The notes: a model not told the origin generated them from the sequence alone. A stretch of 64,000 nucleotides of DNA from CAVVJA01 sp963779485 (GCA_963779485.1 CAVZYJ010000009.1:62001-126000); one strand, 5' to 3'. Shown: positions 24,259 to 33,793, counted from the stretch's first letter. Program-made: numbers and translations.

Positions 24259-25428
24259 GTGGCGTCAACTCGACGTGGCCGGGTCAGCCGTCTGGTCACC
24301 ATCGTCGCGATGGTGAGCGGGCTGCTCATCCCCGAAGCGACGGCGACCGCCCCACCGTCGCCCGCTCCGACGGTGTCCTCCATCTCAGCGAAGCTCGGCG
24401 CACTCGCGGACGAGACGAGGTCGCTCGCTCAGCGCTACAACGTTGCGGAGTCCGAGGTTCGCCTTGCCCAGATGCGGGCCGACATCGCCACCCGATCGGC
24501 CGCGGACGCCCAGGCGCTGTACGAGCTGGCCCGGCGCGAGCTGATGCACCTGACAACCGCCGAGTACGAGCAGGGCTCCCTGGCGTCGATCACCGCGTTG
24601 GTGACCAGCTCCAATCAGCAGCGCTACCTCGAAGCCATGGAGATGCTGCGGCTGCTCGCCAATCGCCGCGCTGACCTGATTGCGCAGGTTGCGGCTGCGC
24701 GGGACCAGGCGATCACCGCCCGCGAGACGGCCGGCGCGTTGCTCGCCGCTGCCCAGACCCGTCGCAACCTGCTCGGTGCTCAGCGGGTGAAGATCACCCA
24801 GAAGGCCGCGATGTACACCCGGCTGCGGGCCACGCTCACCCTCGCCCAGCAGGCCGGGACGGCGACGTCAACGTCCGCCGCGATCGTGCAGTGGGCCGCC
24901 ACCTGCGCCCAGCAAGCGGACGCAGGCATCGCGTCGACGGGTTCCTGCGGTGGCCTGACCGGTTACGTGAATCCGATGTCGTACGGGGCCTGGACCCCCT
25001 CGCGCACCGACCAAGGGGTCGACTGGAACGCGAGCCGGCCGAATCCCGTCGTGGCGATCGGCGACGGCATCGTCACGTACTCGCAGTCGTACGGGACCGG
25101 GTGGCCGGGCGGAGCGTTCATCGCCTACGGCCTGACGTCCGGAAATCACGCCGGCCTGTACGTCTACGTCGCCGAGAGCCTGACCGACCTGGTTCCGGTC
25201 GGCACCGTGGTCAAGGCCGGCCAGCGGATCGCCACCGCCATTCCCGGGGGGCCGGAGACCGAATGGGGATACGCGGCCCCGCCCGGGACCACACCGGATC
25301 CGGCCACGCCGTACGACGGCGCGCCGGACGGCACGCAAACATCGGGCGGCAAGGCCTTTGCCCGCCTCCTCATCGAGTTGGGCGCGAAGCCATTGCAGCC
25401 GCCCGGACCGGGCCCCGACCGGCCGTAA
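24259..25428 (+). CDS. Secreted coiled-coil protein with degenerate M23-like domain
   Basis: This protein has about 389 residues. A signal peptide (about 1-31) is followed by a long helical coiled-coil (about 40-210, rich in Ala, Arg, Gln and Leu) and a C-terminal domain shaped like lysostaphin/M23 peptidases (QGVDWNASRPNPVVAIGDG, then AGLYVYVAESL). The metal ligands are not all there: HxxxD reads DQGVD and HxH reads HAGLYVYV. It is probably not an active peptidase and may be an EnvC/NlpD-like activator or wall binder. The GTG start is tentative. Confidence 0.6.
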   Translation: MASTRRGRVSRLVTIVAMVSGLLIPEATATAPPSPAPTVSSISAKLGALADETRSLAQRYNVAESEVRLAQMRADIATRSAADAQALYELARRELMHLTTAEYEQGSLASITALVTSSNQQRYLEAMEMLRLLANRRADLIAQVAAARDQAITARETAGALLAAAQTRRNLLGAQRVKITQKAAMYTRLRATLTLAQQAGTATSTSAAIVQWAATCAQQADAGIASTGSCGGLTGYVNPMSYGAWTPSRTDQGVDWNASRPNPVVAIGDGIVTYSQSYGTGWPGGAFIAYGLTSGNHAGLYVYVAESLTDLVPVGTVVKAGQRIATAIPGGPETEWGYAAPPGTTPDPATPYDGAPDGTQTSGGKAFARLLIELGAKPLQPPGPGPDRP

Positions 25429-25559
25429 CGGTTCTCGAGCGCCCCGACCTCGCCCGCTGGGCCGGACCCAGGATCACGTCGATCTCATCCATGAGATTGA
25501 CTCCTCGGCTACGCCGCGCTGCGGGGTCTGCACCGGGGAGACCGACGAGGGGAGTCAGG

Positions 25560-27392
25560 ATGTCAGCCACGGCGATCGCCGATCACGCCTTGCTGTCCGA
25601 CCGTCATTCGAGCGCGTTGGTGGATCGGGCGGGCTCGGTGGAGTGGTTGGCCTTCCCGCGGTTCGACAGCCCGTCGGTCTTCGGCCGGCTGCTCGATCCC
25701 CGGGCCGGTCATTGGCAGATCCGCCCGAGCGGTGAGTGGGCGAGCCGACGCCGCTATCTGGACCGGACGCTCGCGCTCGAGACGACGTTCAGCACGCCGA
25801 GCGGAACGCTGATCCTCACCGATCTGCTCGCGATGGGCCCGAACAACGACGGGCATCGACTGGGTCGAGACGTTCCCCACCTGCTGGTCCGCTCGGTAGC
25901 CTGCGTCGCGGGATCGGTCGAGATCGATCTCTCCTACGAACCGCGGCCGGAATACGGCCTGATCGTGCCCCTGCTAGCGGCGATCGACGGCGGGGTGACC
26001 GCGCGGGGTGGCGCGGAATGGCTGGTCCTGACGTGTCCGATCCCTCTGGCACTGGACGGATCGCGTGGTTACGGGCGGCACACCTTGGCCGTGGGCCAGA
26101 CACTGCATTTCGGGTTGCACCGCTCGACTTTGGAGCAGACGCCCGCGCACGTCTGGTCGCAGGACGAGCTGGCCGGGCAAGCGGAGAACACCCTCGAAGC
26201 GTGGCGATCGTGGTCGGTCTTGCATCAGAGTTACGACGGACCGTGGGCCGATCTGGTGCATCACAGCGGCCGGGTCCTGCAAGCGCTGTCGTTCCAGCCC
26301 AGTGGCGCCATCGTGGCCGCGGCGACCACGTCGCTTCCCGAGAGAGTTGGTGGCGAACGTAACTGGGACTACCGCTACGCCTGGGTCCGGGACGCCAGCT
26401 TCACCATGGAGGCGCTGTGGGTGGCCGCGTGCCCGGACGAGGTCGGAGACTTCTTTGCCTTCATGACCACCGCCGGGGCCTCGGGAATCGGGCCCCAGCA
26501 CGGCTTGCAGATCATGTTCGGAGTCGGCGGTGAACATGATCTGACCGAGCGCGAGCTGCCCCACCTGACCGGTTGGCGGGACAGCCGTCCGGTCCGGGTG
26601 GGCAACGGCGCCTGGAACCAGCAGCAGATCGACATCTATGGCGAGCTGCTCGGCGCGGCGCACCGGCTCGCCGACAAGCTGGCGAGCATCGACGAGGACA
26701 CCCGGCGGTTCCTGATCGCCTGTGCCGACACGGCCGCGGTGCGCTGGCGGGAGAAGGACCAGGGGATCTGGGAGGTCCGCGGCGATCCCCAACACTTCCT
26801 CTACTCCAAGGTGATGTGCTGGGTTGCCCTTGATCGCGCGATTGCGCTCGCCGAGGTGCTGGGCGCGGCCGACCGGGTCGACGAGTGGAAACGCAGCCGG
26901 GACGAGATCTGGCTGACGGTCGTCACCGACGGCTGGAGCGATCAGGCTGGAGCCTTCACCCAATACATCGGCTCGACGGCGCTCGACGCGTCGAACCTCA
27001 TGATGCCGATCGTCGGTTTCCTCCCGGCCGACGACCCGCGGATGCTCGCGACCATCGACGCGATCGCTGACCGGCTCACCGACGAGCGCGGGCTCGTCTA
27101 TCGCTACCGCACTGAGGGCGGCGTCGACGGTTTAGCCGGCGAGGAAGGCACGTTCCTGCTCTGCACCTTCTGGCTGGCCCAGGCCCTCGCGCAGGCCGGC
27201 CAGGTCGAGCGAGCCCGGGACGTGTTCGCCACCGCGGTCGCGTTCGTCAACGACGTCGGGCTGCTCGCCGAGGAGGTCGACATCACTACCGATGAGCTGC
27301 TCGGCAACTTCCCCCAAGCCTTCAGCCACATCGGCTTGGTCAACGCCGCGTGGGCAATCTCCCAGGCCGAGCGGTCGGCCCCGGCAAACTGA
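25560..27392 (+). CDS. Glycoside hydrolase family 15 protein, trehalase/glucoamylase-like
   Basis: This is a 610-residue GH15 protein. An N-terminal beta-sandwich (about 1-225; IADHALLSDRHSSALVDRAGSVEW) is followed by the (alpha/alpha)6 barrel with NWDYRYAWVRDASFTMEAL, GNGAWNQQQIDIYGEL and GEEGTFLLCTFWLAQAL. Actinobacterial members of this layout include the phosphate-dependent mycobacterial trehalases, so trehalose is a possible substrate. The frame is open upstream, but ATG 25560 begins the conserved N-terminus. No signal peptide is seen, so it is cytoplasmic. Confidence 0.85.
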   Translation: MSATAIADHALLSDRHSSALVDRAGSVEWLAFPRFDSPSVFGRLLDPRAGHWQIRPSGEWASRRRYLDRTLALETTFSTPSGTLILTDLLAMGPNNDGHRLGRDVPHLLVRSVACVAGSVEIDLSYEPRPEYGLIVPLLAAIDGGVTARGGAEWLVLTCPIPLALDGSRGYGRHTLAVGQTLHFGLHRSTLEQTPAHVWSQDELAGQAENTLEAWRSWSVLHQSYDGPWADLVHHSGRVLQALSFQPSGAIVAAATTSLPERVGGERNWDYRYAWVRDASFTMEALWVAACPDEVGDFFAFMTTAGASGIGPQHGLQIMFGVGGEHDLTERELPHLTGWRDSRPVRVGNGAWNQQQIDIYGELLGAAHRLADKLASIDEDTRRFLIACADTAAVRWREKDQGIWEVRGDPQHFLYSKVMCWVALDRAIALAEVLGAADRVDEWKRSRDEIWLTVVTDGWSDQAGAFTQYIGSTALDASNLMMPIVGFLPADDPRMLATIDAIADRLTDERGLVYRYRTEGGVDGLAGEEGTFLLCTFWLAQALAQAGQVERARDVFATAVAFVNDVGLLAEEVDITTDELLGNFPQAFSHIGLVNAAWAISQAERSAPAN

Positions 27393-27648
27393 GCGCTCCA
27401 CTCCGCGTGATCGTCCGGCTCCGCCGCCCTGGCCGGCACCGCACCCATACGCGTTTTGTCGGCTTAGTGTGGGATGTCCGCCTCGCTCATCCGGCCCGGA
27501 GCGGATTGAACCTTTCAAAGTTCTTACTTGTTCGTCTCGTTGTCAGACCGCCGCGTAACAATCGAGATGAGGACGGTCGAGCACGGCCGCCCCCGCACCG
27601 ACCCGCGGTCGCCCCTGTGGCGGCCGGCCCGGACCTGGAGGGGGCGGG

Positions 27649-28902
27649 ATGACCGCCGATAACGCACTTGTCGTATCCGATCGACCGCTTGCATCTGTCG
27701 CGGCTGCGCGGGAACTGGCAGCGAGCGCCGCGCTCGACCCGTCGGAGGTCGGCCCGGTCGGGCTCGAGCTGGAATTCCATCTGGTTGACCGTGCCCGACC
27801 GTCCCGGCGCATCAGCTGGCCGGAGATCGGACGGTTGCTCCGAACGGTGCCGGCCTTGCCGGGCGGAAGCGCGGTCACGGTGGAGCCGGGTGGCCAGCTG
27901 GAGCTGTCCACCCCGCCCCGGCCGGATGTGGTCGCCGCCGTCGAGGCCCTCCGGCGCGACCATCGTCGACTTGACGGCGTCGTGCGGGCGGCCGGCTATG
28001 GCCTCGCCTCCATCGGCACGGATCCCGCTCGGGTGACGCAACGAGTCAATCCGGCCAGCAGGTACGTCGCCATGGAGCGGCACTTCGATGCGTTGGCCTA
28101 TGGCATTCCGGGCCGGGCCATGATGTCGGCGACCGCCTCGTTGCAGGTGAACCTCAACGCCGGCCGGCCTGAGCGGTGGGCCGAGCGGGTCAGCCGCCTA
28201 CACCGTCTCGGTCCGGTGCTGGTGGCCCTCTCGGCCTGTTCGCCGCTCGTCGCCGGACGAGCGTCGGGTTGGCGGTCGATGCGCCAGGAGATCTGGGCGC
28301 AGCTCGATCAAGCGCGGTGCAGACCGTTGCGGGCCGCGGACCCGGCCGAAGGTTGGGCGAGATATGCGCTCGCGGCGCCGGTCATGCTGGTGCGCGATTC
28401 CTCGACGCCCGCAACCCGCGCCGTCACGGATCGGGTGCCGTTCGCCGCGTGGGTGTCTGGCCAGGCGCAGCTCGGTCGTCCGCCCACGGCCGAAGACCTC
28501 GAATACCACCTGTCGACCCTCTTTCCGCCCGTGCGGTTGCGGGGCTACCTCGAGATCAGATGCCTGGATGCCGTGCCGCACCGATGGTGGCCCGCGTTGG
28601 CGGCGCTCGTCGTCACCCTCGTCGACGACGATGTCGCGGCCGATCGGGCCGCGCAGCTATGTGCCGGCCTGGGCGACGTGTGGACAACGGCCGCCCGAGA
28701 GGGCCTCCGGCACCCAGCGTTGTGGGCTGCCGCCCGCGGATGCGCCGAGGTGGCCGCCGAGCGATGCCCGCCCGCCCTGCGGTCTGAAGTCGAGTCCTAC
28801 GCCGAGTTGGTGCGGAGCGGTCGGTCGCCCGGGGACGAGTTGCGAGAGCGAGCCCGGATCTGCGGGCCGCTTCGTCTGCTGGAAGAGGTGACCGATGCGT
28901 GA
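27649..28902 (+). CDS. egtA: Glutamate-cysteine ligase EgtA, ergothioneine biosynthesis
   Basis: This is a 417-residue GCS2-type ligase. VGLELEFHLVD near residue 38 binds metal/ATP, with EPGGQLELSTPP and MSATASLQVNLNAG also characteristic. It makes gamma-glutamylcysteine, the sulfur donor for EgtB. It is the first gene of egtABCD, overlapping egtB by 8 bases. The 256-bp gap upstream contains the operon promoter region, but I could not pick a convincing hexamer pair. Confidence 0.9.
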   Translation: MTADNALVVSDRPLASVAAARELAASAALDPSEVGPVGLELEFHLVDRARPSRRISWPEIGRLLRTVPALPGGSAVTVEPGGQLELSTPPRPDVVAAVEALRRDHRRLDGVVRAAGYGLASIGTDPARVTQRVNPASRYVAMERHFDALAYGIPGRAMMSATASLQVNLNAGRPERWAERVSRLHRLGPVLVALSACSPLVAGRASGWRSMRQEIWAQLDQARCRPLRAADPAEGWARYALAAPVMLVRDSSTPATRAVTDRVPFAAWVSGQAQLGRPPTAEDLEYHLSTLFPPVRLRGYLEIRCLDAVPHRWWPALAALVVTLVDDDVAADRAAQLCAGLGDVWTTAAREGLRHPALWAAARGCAEVAAERCPPALRSEVESYAELVRSGRSPGDELRERARICGPLRLLEEVTDA

Positions 28903-30151
28903 TGCGATCGCCCGTGGCCTGGTCCAGGCCCGGCAGCGCACTCTGACCTTGAACGAGTTCGACGACGCCGACCTCGTTCGTCAGCACAGCGCGTTGATGA
29001 GCCCGCTGGTATGGGACCTCGCGCATGTCGGCCAACAGGAGGATCTCTGGCTGTTGCGGGACGGCGACGCGCGGCGGGACGGCGTGCTGCCGGCCGATGT
29101 CGATCGGCTCTACGACGCGTTTCGCTCCTCCCGGGCGGATCGCGTGGGGATGCCGTTGCTCTCGCCGACGCAGGCTCGCCGGTTCATCGGCGAAGTGCGT
29201 GAGCGGGCGTTCGACCAGCTCGACCGAACCGAGGACCTGTTTCCCTACGCGATGGTCGAACAGCACGAGCAGCAGCACGTCGAGACCATGTTCGCTACGC
29301 ATCAGCTGCGCGACGGGCCGCCCCTGCTCGGGCGCGGTGGTGCGCTCCCCGAAGCGCGGCCCGTAGCACACGACGCCGTACTGATACCGGCCGGCGAGTT
29401 CGTCCTGGGGGTCGATGCGGCCTACGAGCCGTGGTCGCTCGACAACGAACGCCCGGCGACCGTGGTCGACCTGCCCGCATTCCGCATGGGTCGCGTGCCG
29501 GTTACGAACGCGGAGTGGCAGGCCTTCATCGACGACGGCGGCTATCACAGCGCGCAGTGGTGGTCGCCCCGCGGCTGGGCCCATCGGATCGAGTTCGACC
29601 TGACCCGACCGCTGTTCTGGTCGCCGGACGGCAGCCGGAGCCGGTTCGGTCACACCGAAGACATTCCGCCGGACGAGCCGGTACAACACATCTGCTACTT
29701 CGAGGCCGAGGCCTACGCCACCTGGGCCGGTGCGCGACTGCCCACCGAGCAGGAATGGGAGAAAGCCTGCACCTGGGATCCTGATTCGGGTCGGCGTCGA
29801 CGGTGGCCGTGGGGCGACTCGACGATCACCCCGTCACTGGCCAATGTCGGAGGGATGGCCCTACGTCCAGCTCCGGCCGGCGGGTATCCGGCCGGAGCGT
29901 CGGCCTACGGGGTCGAGCAGCTGATCGGCGATGTCTGGGAGTGGACGTCCTCCTCGTTCCAGCCCTGGCCCGGCTTCACCCCGATGGTGTACGAGCGGTA
30001 CAGCCGGCCGTTCTTCGGTGGCGACTTCCGGGTGCTGCGCGGCGGATCCTGGGCGGTCGCGCCGAGCACGATCCGACCGTCGTTCCGCAACTGGGACTTG
30101 CCGATTCGACGCCAGATCTTCTGTGGCGTCCGCCTGGCGTGGGACGCGTGA
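28895..30151 (+). CDS. egtB: Hercynine sulfoxide synthase EgtB
   Basis: This is a 418-residue non-heme iron enzyme. A DinB-like N-terminal domain supplies the three iron histidines (H44 in DLAHVGQQED; H124 and H128 in the HEQQHVE motif). An FGE-sulfatase-like C-terminal domain (about 165-418) includes the GGSWAVAP segment. It couples hercynine with gamma-glutamylcysteine using O2. It lies between egtA and egtC, with one base separating its stop from the egtC ATG. Confidence 0.93.
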   Translation: MRDAIARGLVQARQRTLTLNEFDDADLVRQHSALMSPLVWDLAHVGQQEDLWLLRDGDARRDGVLPADVDRLYDAFRSSRADRVGMPLLSPTQARRFIGEVRERAFDQLDRTEDLFPYAMVEQHEQQHVETMFATHQLRDGPPLLGRGGALPEARPVAHDAVLIPAGEFVLGVDAAYEPWSLDNERPATVVDLPAFRMGRVPVTNAEWQAFIDDGGYHSAQWWSPRGWAHRIEFDLTRPLFWSPDGSRSRFGHTEDIPPDEPVQHICYFEAEAYATWAGARLPTEQEWEKACTWDPDSGRRRRWPWGDSTITPSLANVGGMALRPAPAGGYPAGASAYGVEQLIGDVWEWTSSSFQPWPGFTPMVYERYSRPFFGGDFRVLRGGSWAVAPSTIRPSFRNWDLPIRRQIFCGVRLAWDA

Positions 30152-30152
30152 C

Positions 30153-30851
30153 ATGTGCCGTCATCTCGCCTGGCTGGGCGAGCCACGCACCATCGCCGCC
30201 CTCGTGCTCGACCCGCCACACGGACTGCTCCGCCAGTCCTATGCGCCCCGACGGCAGCGGCGCGGATTGATCAACGCCGACGGATGGGGCGTCGGCTTCT
30301 ATGCCACCGACCGGGCCGAACCCGTGCGCTGGCGGTCGGACCGCCCGCTCTGGAGCGATGCGTCTTTCGCCTCGGTGGCGCCAGTGCTGTCCTCGACGTG
30401 CGCCCTGGCCGCTGTTCGTTCGGCGACGAAAGGCATGCCGATCGCCGCGTCGGCCACCGCGCCCTTCACCGACGGCCGATGGCTGCTCTCGCACAACGGC
30501 CGGGTCGACCGCACGAGCCTGCCGATCGACGGTGTCGCCGAGTCGACCTGCGACTCAGCCCTCCTGGCCGCGCACATCTTCGCCCGTGGCCCGGACCGGC
30601 TCGGGGCCGCTGTCCTCGAGGTCGCCCGGCACGATCCGCACGCGGTTCTGAACCTTCTCGTCACCGACGGGCGCACGGTGCTCGCCACGACGTGGGGAGA
30701 CACGCTGTCCTACCTCGTGACGAGCGACGGCGTCGTGGTTGCGAGCGAGCCGTGGGACGACGACCCGGGCTGGCGGGACGTCGCCGACCATCACCTGCTC
30801 GAGGTGATCGACGAGCAGATCACCCTCACCGATCTGGAGAAGCTCTCGTGA
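30153..30851 (+). CDS. egtC: Gamma-glutamyl hercynylcysteine sulfoxide amidohydrolase EgtC
   Basis: This is a 232-residue class II glutamine-amidotransferase fold. It begins MCRHLAWLG, so Cys2 becomes the N-terminal nucleophile, which fixes the start inside a longer open frame. NADGWGVGFY and LLSHNGRVD are further family motifs. It removes the glutamyl group from the EgtB product. Confidence 0.92.
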   Translation: MCRHLAWLGEPRTIAALVLDPPHGLLRQSYAPRRQRRGLINADGWGVGFYATDRAEPVRWRSDRPLWSDASFASVAPVLSSTCALAAVRSATKGMPIAASATAPFTDGRWLLSHNGRVDRTSLPIDGVAESTCDSALLAAHIFARGPDRLGAAVLEVARHDPHAVLNLLVTDGRTVLATTWGDTLSYLVTSDGVVVASEPWDDDPGWRDVADHHLLEVIDEQITLTDLEKLS

Positions 30852-30912
30852 CTGTGCTTCCCGCCGGCCTCCTTCGTGCGCTCCGGTTGTGTGCTGCTCA
30901 GGAGGCCGGCTC

Positions 30913-31875
30913 GTGATGACGACCCATCTCGATTCCGCCCGCCAGGCCGCGACACTGGCCGCCGACGTCCGAGCCGGACTCAGCGGACGGCCCAAGACAC
31001 TGCCGCCCAAGTACTTCTACGACGCGGTGGGCAGCGAGCTGTTCGATCAGATCACTCGCCTGGACGAGTACTACCCGACCCGGACCGAGCGCGCGATCTT
31101 GCGCGCGCATGCCGCTGACGTCGCCGCACTCACGCGAGCGGAAACCCTGGTCGAGATCGGCAGCGGCACGTCGGAGAAGACCCGGTTGCTCATGCGCGCG
31201 TTGCAAGAGGGCGGGACCCTGCAACGGTTCGTCGCGTTCGACGTGGATCCGGGAGTGTTGGACGAAGCCGGTCGGGCCATCGCCGCCGAGTTCCGCCCGA
31301 TCGAGGTCGAGACCATAGTCGGCGACTTCGAGCGGCATCTGGCATTGCTACCGCGGTATCCGCATCGGCTGGTCGCCTTCCTCGGGTCGACCATCGGCAA
31401 CCTGGAACCGGCTGGCCGCGTCGCGTTGCTCCAGGCCGTACGCGCAACGATGGGCCCCGACGATGCCTTCTTGCTCGGCACCGATCTGGTCAAGCCGGTG
31501 TCGCGGCTGATCAGCGCCTATGACGATGCGGCCGGTGTCACTGCGGCGTTCAACCAGAACGTGCTCGCGGTCATCAACCGGGAGCTCGATGCCGATTTCG
31601 ATCTGGCTACTTTCGACCATGTTGCGGTCTGGGACGCGACGAACGAGTGGATCGAGATGCGGCTGCGGTCGAGGATCGCGCAGACCGTGACCGTCCGCGC
31701 CATCGATCTGCAGATTTCGTTCGACCCGGGCGAGGAGGTGCGGACTGAGATATCGGCCAAGTTCCGACGCGCGAAGGTCGTTGCTGAGCTCGGCCGGGCC
31801 GGGCTGACCATGCAGCGGTGGTGGACGGACCCGGCCCAGGACTTCGCGCTCTCGCTGTCCGTCGGAACTGCGTGA
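30913..31875 (+). CDS. egtD: L-histidine N(alpha)-methyltransferase EgtD
   Basis: This is a 320-residue SAM-dependent enzyme that trimethylates histidine to hercynine. The histidine-pocket and SAM motifs match M. tuberculosis EgtD closely (FYDAVGSELFDQITRLDEYYPTR, VEIGSGTSEKTR, FLGSTIGNLEP, GTDLVKPVSRL). The start is the GTG at 30913 or ATG at 30916, after AGGAGG. The pathway gene egtE (PLP lyase), which often follows, is absent: the next gene is an unrelated HD protein on the other strand. Confidence 0.94.
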   Translation: MMTTHLDSARQAATLAADVRAGLSGRPKTLPPKYFYDAVGSELFDQITRLDEYYPTRTERAILRAHAADVAALTRAETLVEIGSGTSEKTRLLMRALQEGGTLQRFVAFDVDPGVLDEAGRAIAAEFRPIEVETIVGDFERHLALLPRYPHRLVAFLGSTIGNLEPAGRVALLQAVRATMGPDDAFLLGTDLVKPVSRLISAYDDAAGVTAAFNQNVLAVINRELDADFDLATFDHVAVWDATNEWIEMRLRSRIAQTVTVRAIDLQISFDPGEEVRTEISAKFRRAKVVAELGRAGLTMQRWWTDPAQDFALSLSVGTA

Positions 31876-31970
31876 GTCCTTCGCGCATAGCGGGCGGCCG
31901 TCGCCGATTGCTCGGATAGGCCGAGCAGGCAGCCCCTGCCCGGTAACCCACTCTCTTGCTGCCTGACCAG

Positions 31971-32561
31971 TCAGCGGCCTTCGAGCGGGTTGGCCGCAAG
32001 ACGGCCGGCGATCCCGCCCCGCACCGCCGCGGCCGCCTGGCTCCCCGGCTTGCGTCGGGCCTGCTCCTCGAAGCACGCGATGAACTCCGCCGCGAGCTCG
32101 AGCCGCGGGTAACGGCCGAGCACCGCGGCCCGCAGGTCCTCTGGGAAGTCCTCCGGCGCCCGCCCGGAGATGTCAAACGCGGTGGCCCGCTCGAGCAGAA
32201 AGCCCTCGGGGTCCGCGCCCGGGTCGACCGAATCGGCCATGTGGGCCACGATCACGCCGGCGACGCGACGGCGCCGATCGGCCGGCCAGCGCGCGCCGGC
32301 GGCGAACACGGCGGCGACATGGCCGCCGCCGACCTCGAACGGCAGCACATGGTTGTCGAACTCGGCGAGCAGGCCGAGGTCGTGCATCATCGCCGCCACG
32401 TAGAGCAGCTCGGCGTCGACGCTCATGGCGCGGGCGACGCCCAGGTGTGCCGCCCACAGGTACGAGCGGACGGAGTGGTTCCGCAGGGCCGGCGAGCAGT
32501 ACTCCGTCGCGACCTCCAGGGCCGAGCGGCAGGCCGCGGTGTCGGGGACGTCGGAAAGCAC
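31971..32561 (-). CDS. HD-domain phosphohydrolase-like protein
   Basis: This is a protein of about 196 residues with metal ligands NHSVRSYLWA (H) and AAMMHDLGLLAEFD (HD), the pattern of small HD hydrolases related to the cyanamide-hydratase group. The substrate is unknown. The frame is open well beyond the likely start. I use the GTG at 32561, but TTG at 32588 is possible. It is convergent with egtD and divergent from the inositol/ABC operon. Confidence 0.65.
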   Translation of the reverse strand: MLSDVPDTAACRSALEVATEYCSPALRNHSVRSYLWAAHLGVARAMSVDAELLYVAAMMHDLGLLAEFDNHVLPFEVGGGHVAAVFAAGARWPADRRRRVAGVIVAHMADSVDPGADPEGFLLERATAFDISGRAPEDFPEDLRAAVLGRYPRLELAAEFIACFEEQARRKPGSQAAAAVRGGIAGRLAANPLEGR

Positions 32562-32674
32562 GTCGTGGACTGTAACCGCACATCGCAACAGCGCTTCGCT
32601 CCGACCGAGCAGGACAACACGTCCTGACCGCCGAAGACCACTCCCGACGATTGAGAAAATGTTAGAACAAAGTC

Positions 32675-32703
32675 TTGACAGTCTGAGCGCCCAATTACAT
32701 ACT
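32675..32703 (+). promoter_or_regulatory. Promoter of the inositol transport/catabolism operon
   Basis: TTGACA (32675-32680), an optimal 17-base spacer and CATACT (32698-32703) form a near-consensus housekeeping promoter about 97 bases before the IolE-like gene. Just upstream and overlapping it, ACAAAGTCTTGACA repeats the ACAAAGT arm of the GntR operator at 49514-49531, hinting at shared control. The base composition here is clearly lower in GC than the flanks. Confidence 0.6.
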
Positions 32704-32799
32704 CCTGGCACGGCGTTTCGGATGCAACAAGCCGATAACGGCTCCGTATTTGGGAGGAGGGCGTGTCTAGGCTCCCAACCGAGGTGACGGAGGTCGCGA

Positions 32800-33762
32800 G
32801 TGGCCAACGGCAGTGACATGAGACGGCTGCGCCTCGGAAGCTGCCCAGACTCGTGGGGGGTGTGGTTCGCCGACGATCCGCGCCAGACGCCCTGGAAACG
32901 CTTTCTCGACGAGCTGGCCGGATCCGGCTATCGGTGGCTCGAGCTCGGCCCCTACGGATACCTGCCGACGGATCCCGCGCAGCTGCGCGACGAACTCGCG
33001 GCGCGCGATCTGCAGGTCGCGGGAGGCACGCTGCACGGATTCTCGGGCCTGCACCGCCCGAACGATTTCGACGCGATCGTCGCCCAGACCCGTCGCGTCT
33101 CCGCGTTGACCGCGGCCGCCGAGGGCAAGCATCTGATCTTCGTTCCGGTGCCGGGATATCGCGACGACATCACCGGCGCCTACCTCGCACCAGCCGAGCT
33201 GGACGCCGACGAGTGGCGCGCCATGATCGGCGCCGTCGACGTTCTCGGCCGGATCGTGGCCGAGGACTACGGGCTGACCCTGCAATTCCACCCGCACGCG
33301 GACTATCACGTGGAAACCCAGGAACAAACCGAGCGGTTCCTCGACGACACCGACCCGCGGTTCGTCTCCTTATGTCTCGACACCGGCCATCTAGCCTATC
33401 GACGGGCTGACGTGCCGGGGCTGATCCGCAAATATCCTGGGCGAATCGGCTATGTGCACATCAAGCAGATGGATCCGGAGATCGTCGCCAAGGCCGAACA
33501 GGAGGACCTGGCGTTCGGGCAAGCCGTTGCGATGGGCGCGAGCTGCACCCCGCCTCAGGGATTGCCGGATATCCCGGCGGTTCTCGACGCGTTGCGCGAC
33601 CTCGACGCTGACCTGTTCGTGGTCGTCGAGCAGGACATGTATCCCGTCGACTTCGACATACCGCTGCCCATCGCGACGACGACTCGCGCCTACCTCAACT
33701 CCTGCGGTCTGGAATCAGTCGACCCGGCCGCTGCGGACCCTGCGTCCCGCTCTTCTCTCTAA
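32800..33762 (+). CDS. TIM-barrel sugar isomerase/epimerase, IolE-like inosose dehydratase candidate
   Basis: This is a 320-residue AP-endonuclease-2/xylose-isomerase-like TIM barrel. It begins LRLGSCPDSWGVWFADDPRQ, the start typical of IolE/MocC-like proteins in actinobacterial inositol clusters. Metal-site residues are seen in LQFHPHADYH, CLDTGHLAYR and VHIKQMD. Dehydration of 2-keto-myo-inositol is inferred from context with IolG and the iol genes at 43-49 kb. The GTG at 32800 has GGAGG 6 bases upstream. Confidence 0.72.
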   Translation: MANGSDMRRLRLGSCPDSWGVWFADDPRQTPWKRFLDELAGSGYRWLELGPYGYLPTDPAQLRDELAARDLQVAGGTLHGFSGLHRPNDFDAIVAQTRRVSALTAAAEGKHLIFVPVPGYRDDITGAYLAPAELDADEWRAMIGAVDVLGRIVAEDYGLTLQFHPHADYHVETQEQTERFLDDTDPRFVSLCLDTGHLAYRRADVPGLIRKYPGRIGYVHIKQMDPEIVAKAEQEDLAFGQAVAMGASCTPPQGLPDIPAVLDALRDLDADLFVVVEQDMYPVDFDIPLPIATTTRAYLNSCGLESVDPAAADPASRSSL

Positions 33763-33793
33763 CCAGCCATCCCGAACCGGAAGGACCGAACAC

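Noticed and set aside
24891..25559. N-terminal extension of the GH15 gene over the M23-like gene
   Set aside because: It is an out-of-frame shadow of the secreted protein; the GH15 family N-terminus begins at ATG 25560.
31876..32561. HD gene as a replacement for egtE
   Set aside because: It has HD metal-hydrolase motifs, no PLP-binding fold, and is on the opposite strand.
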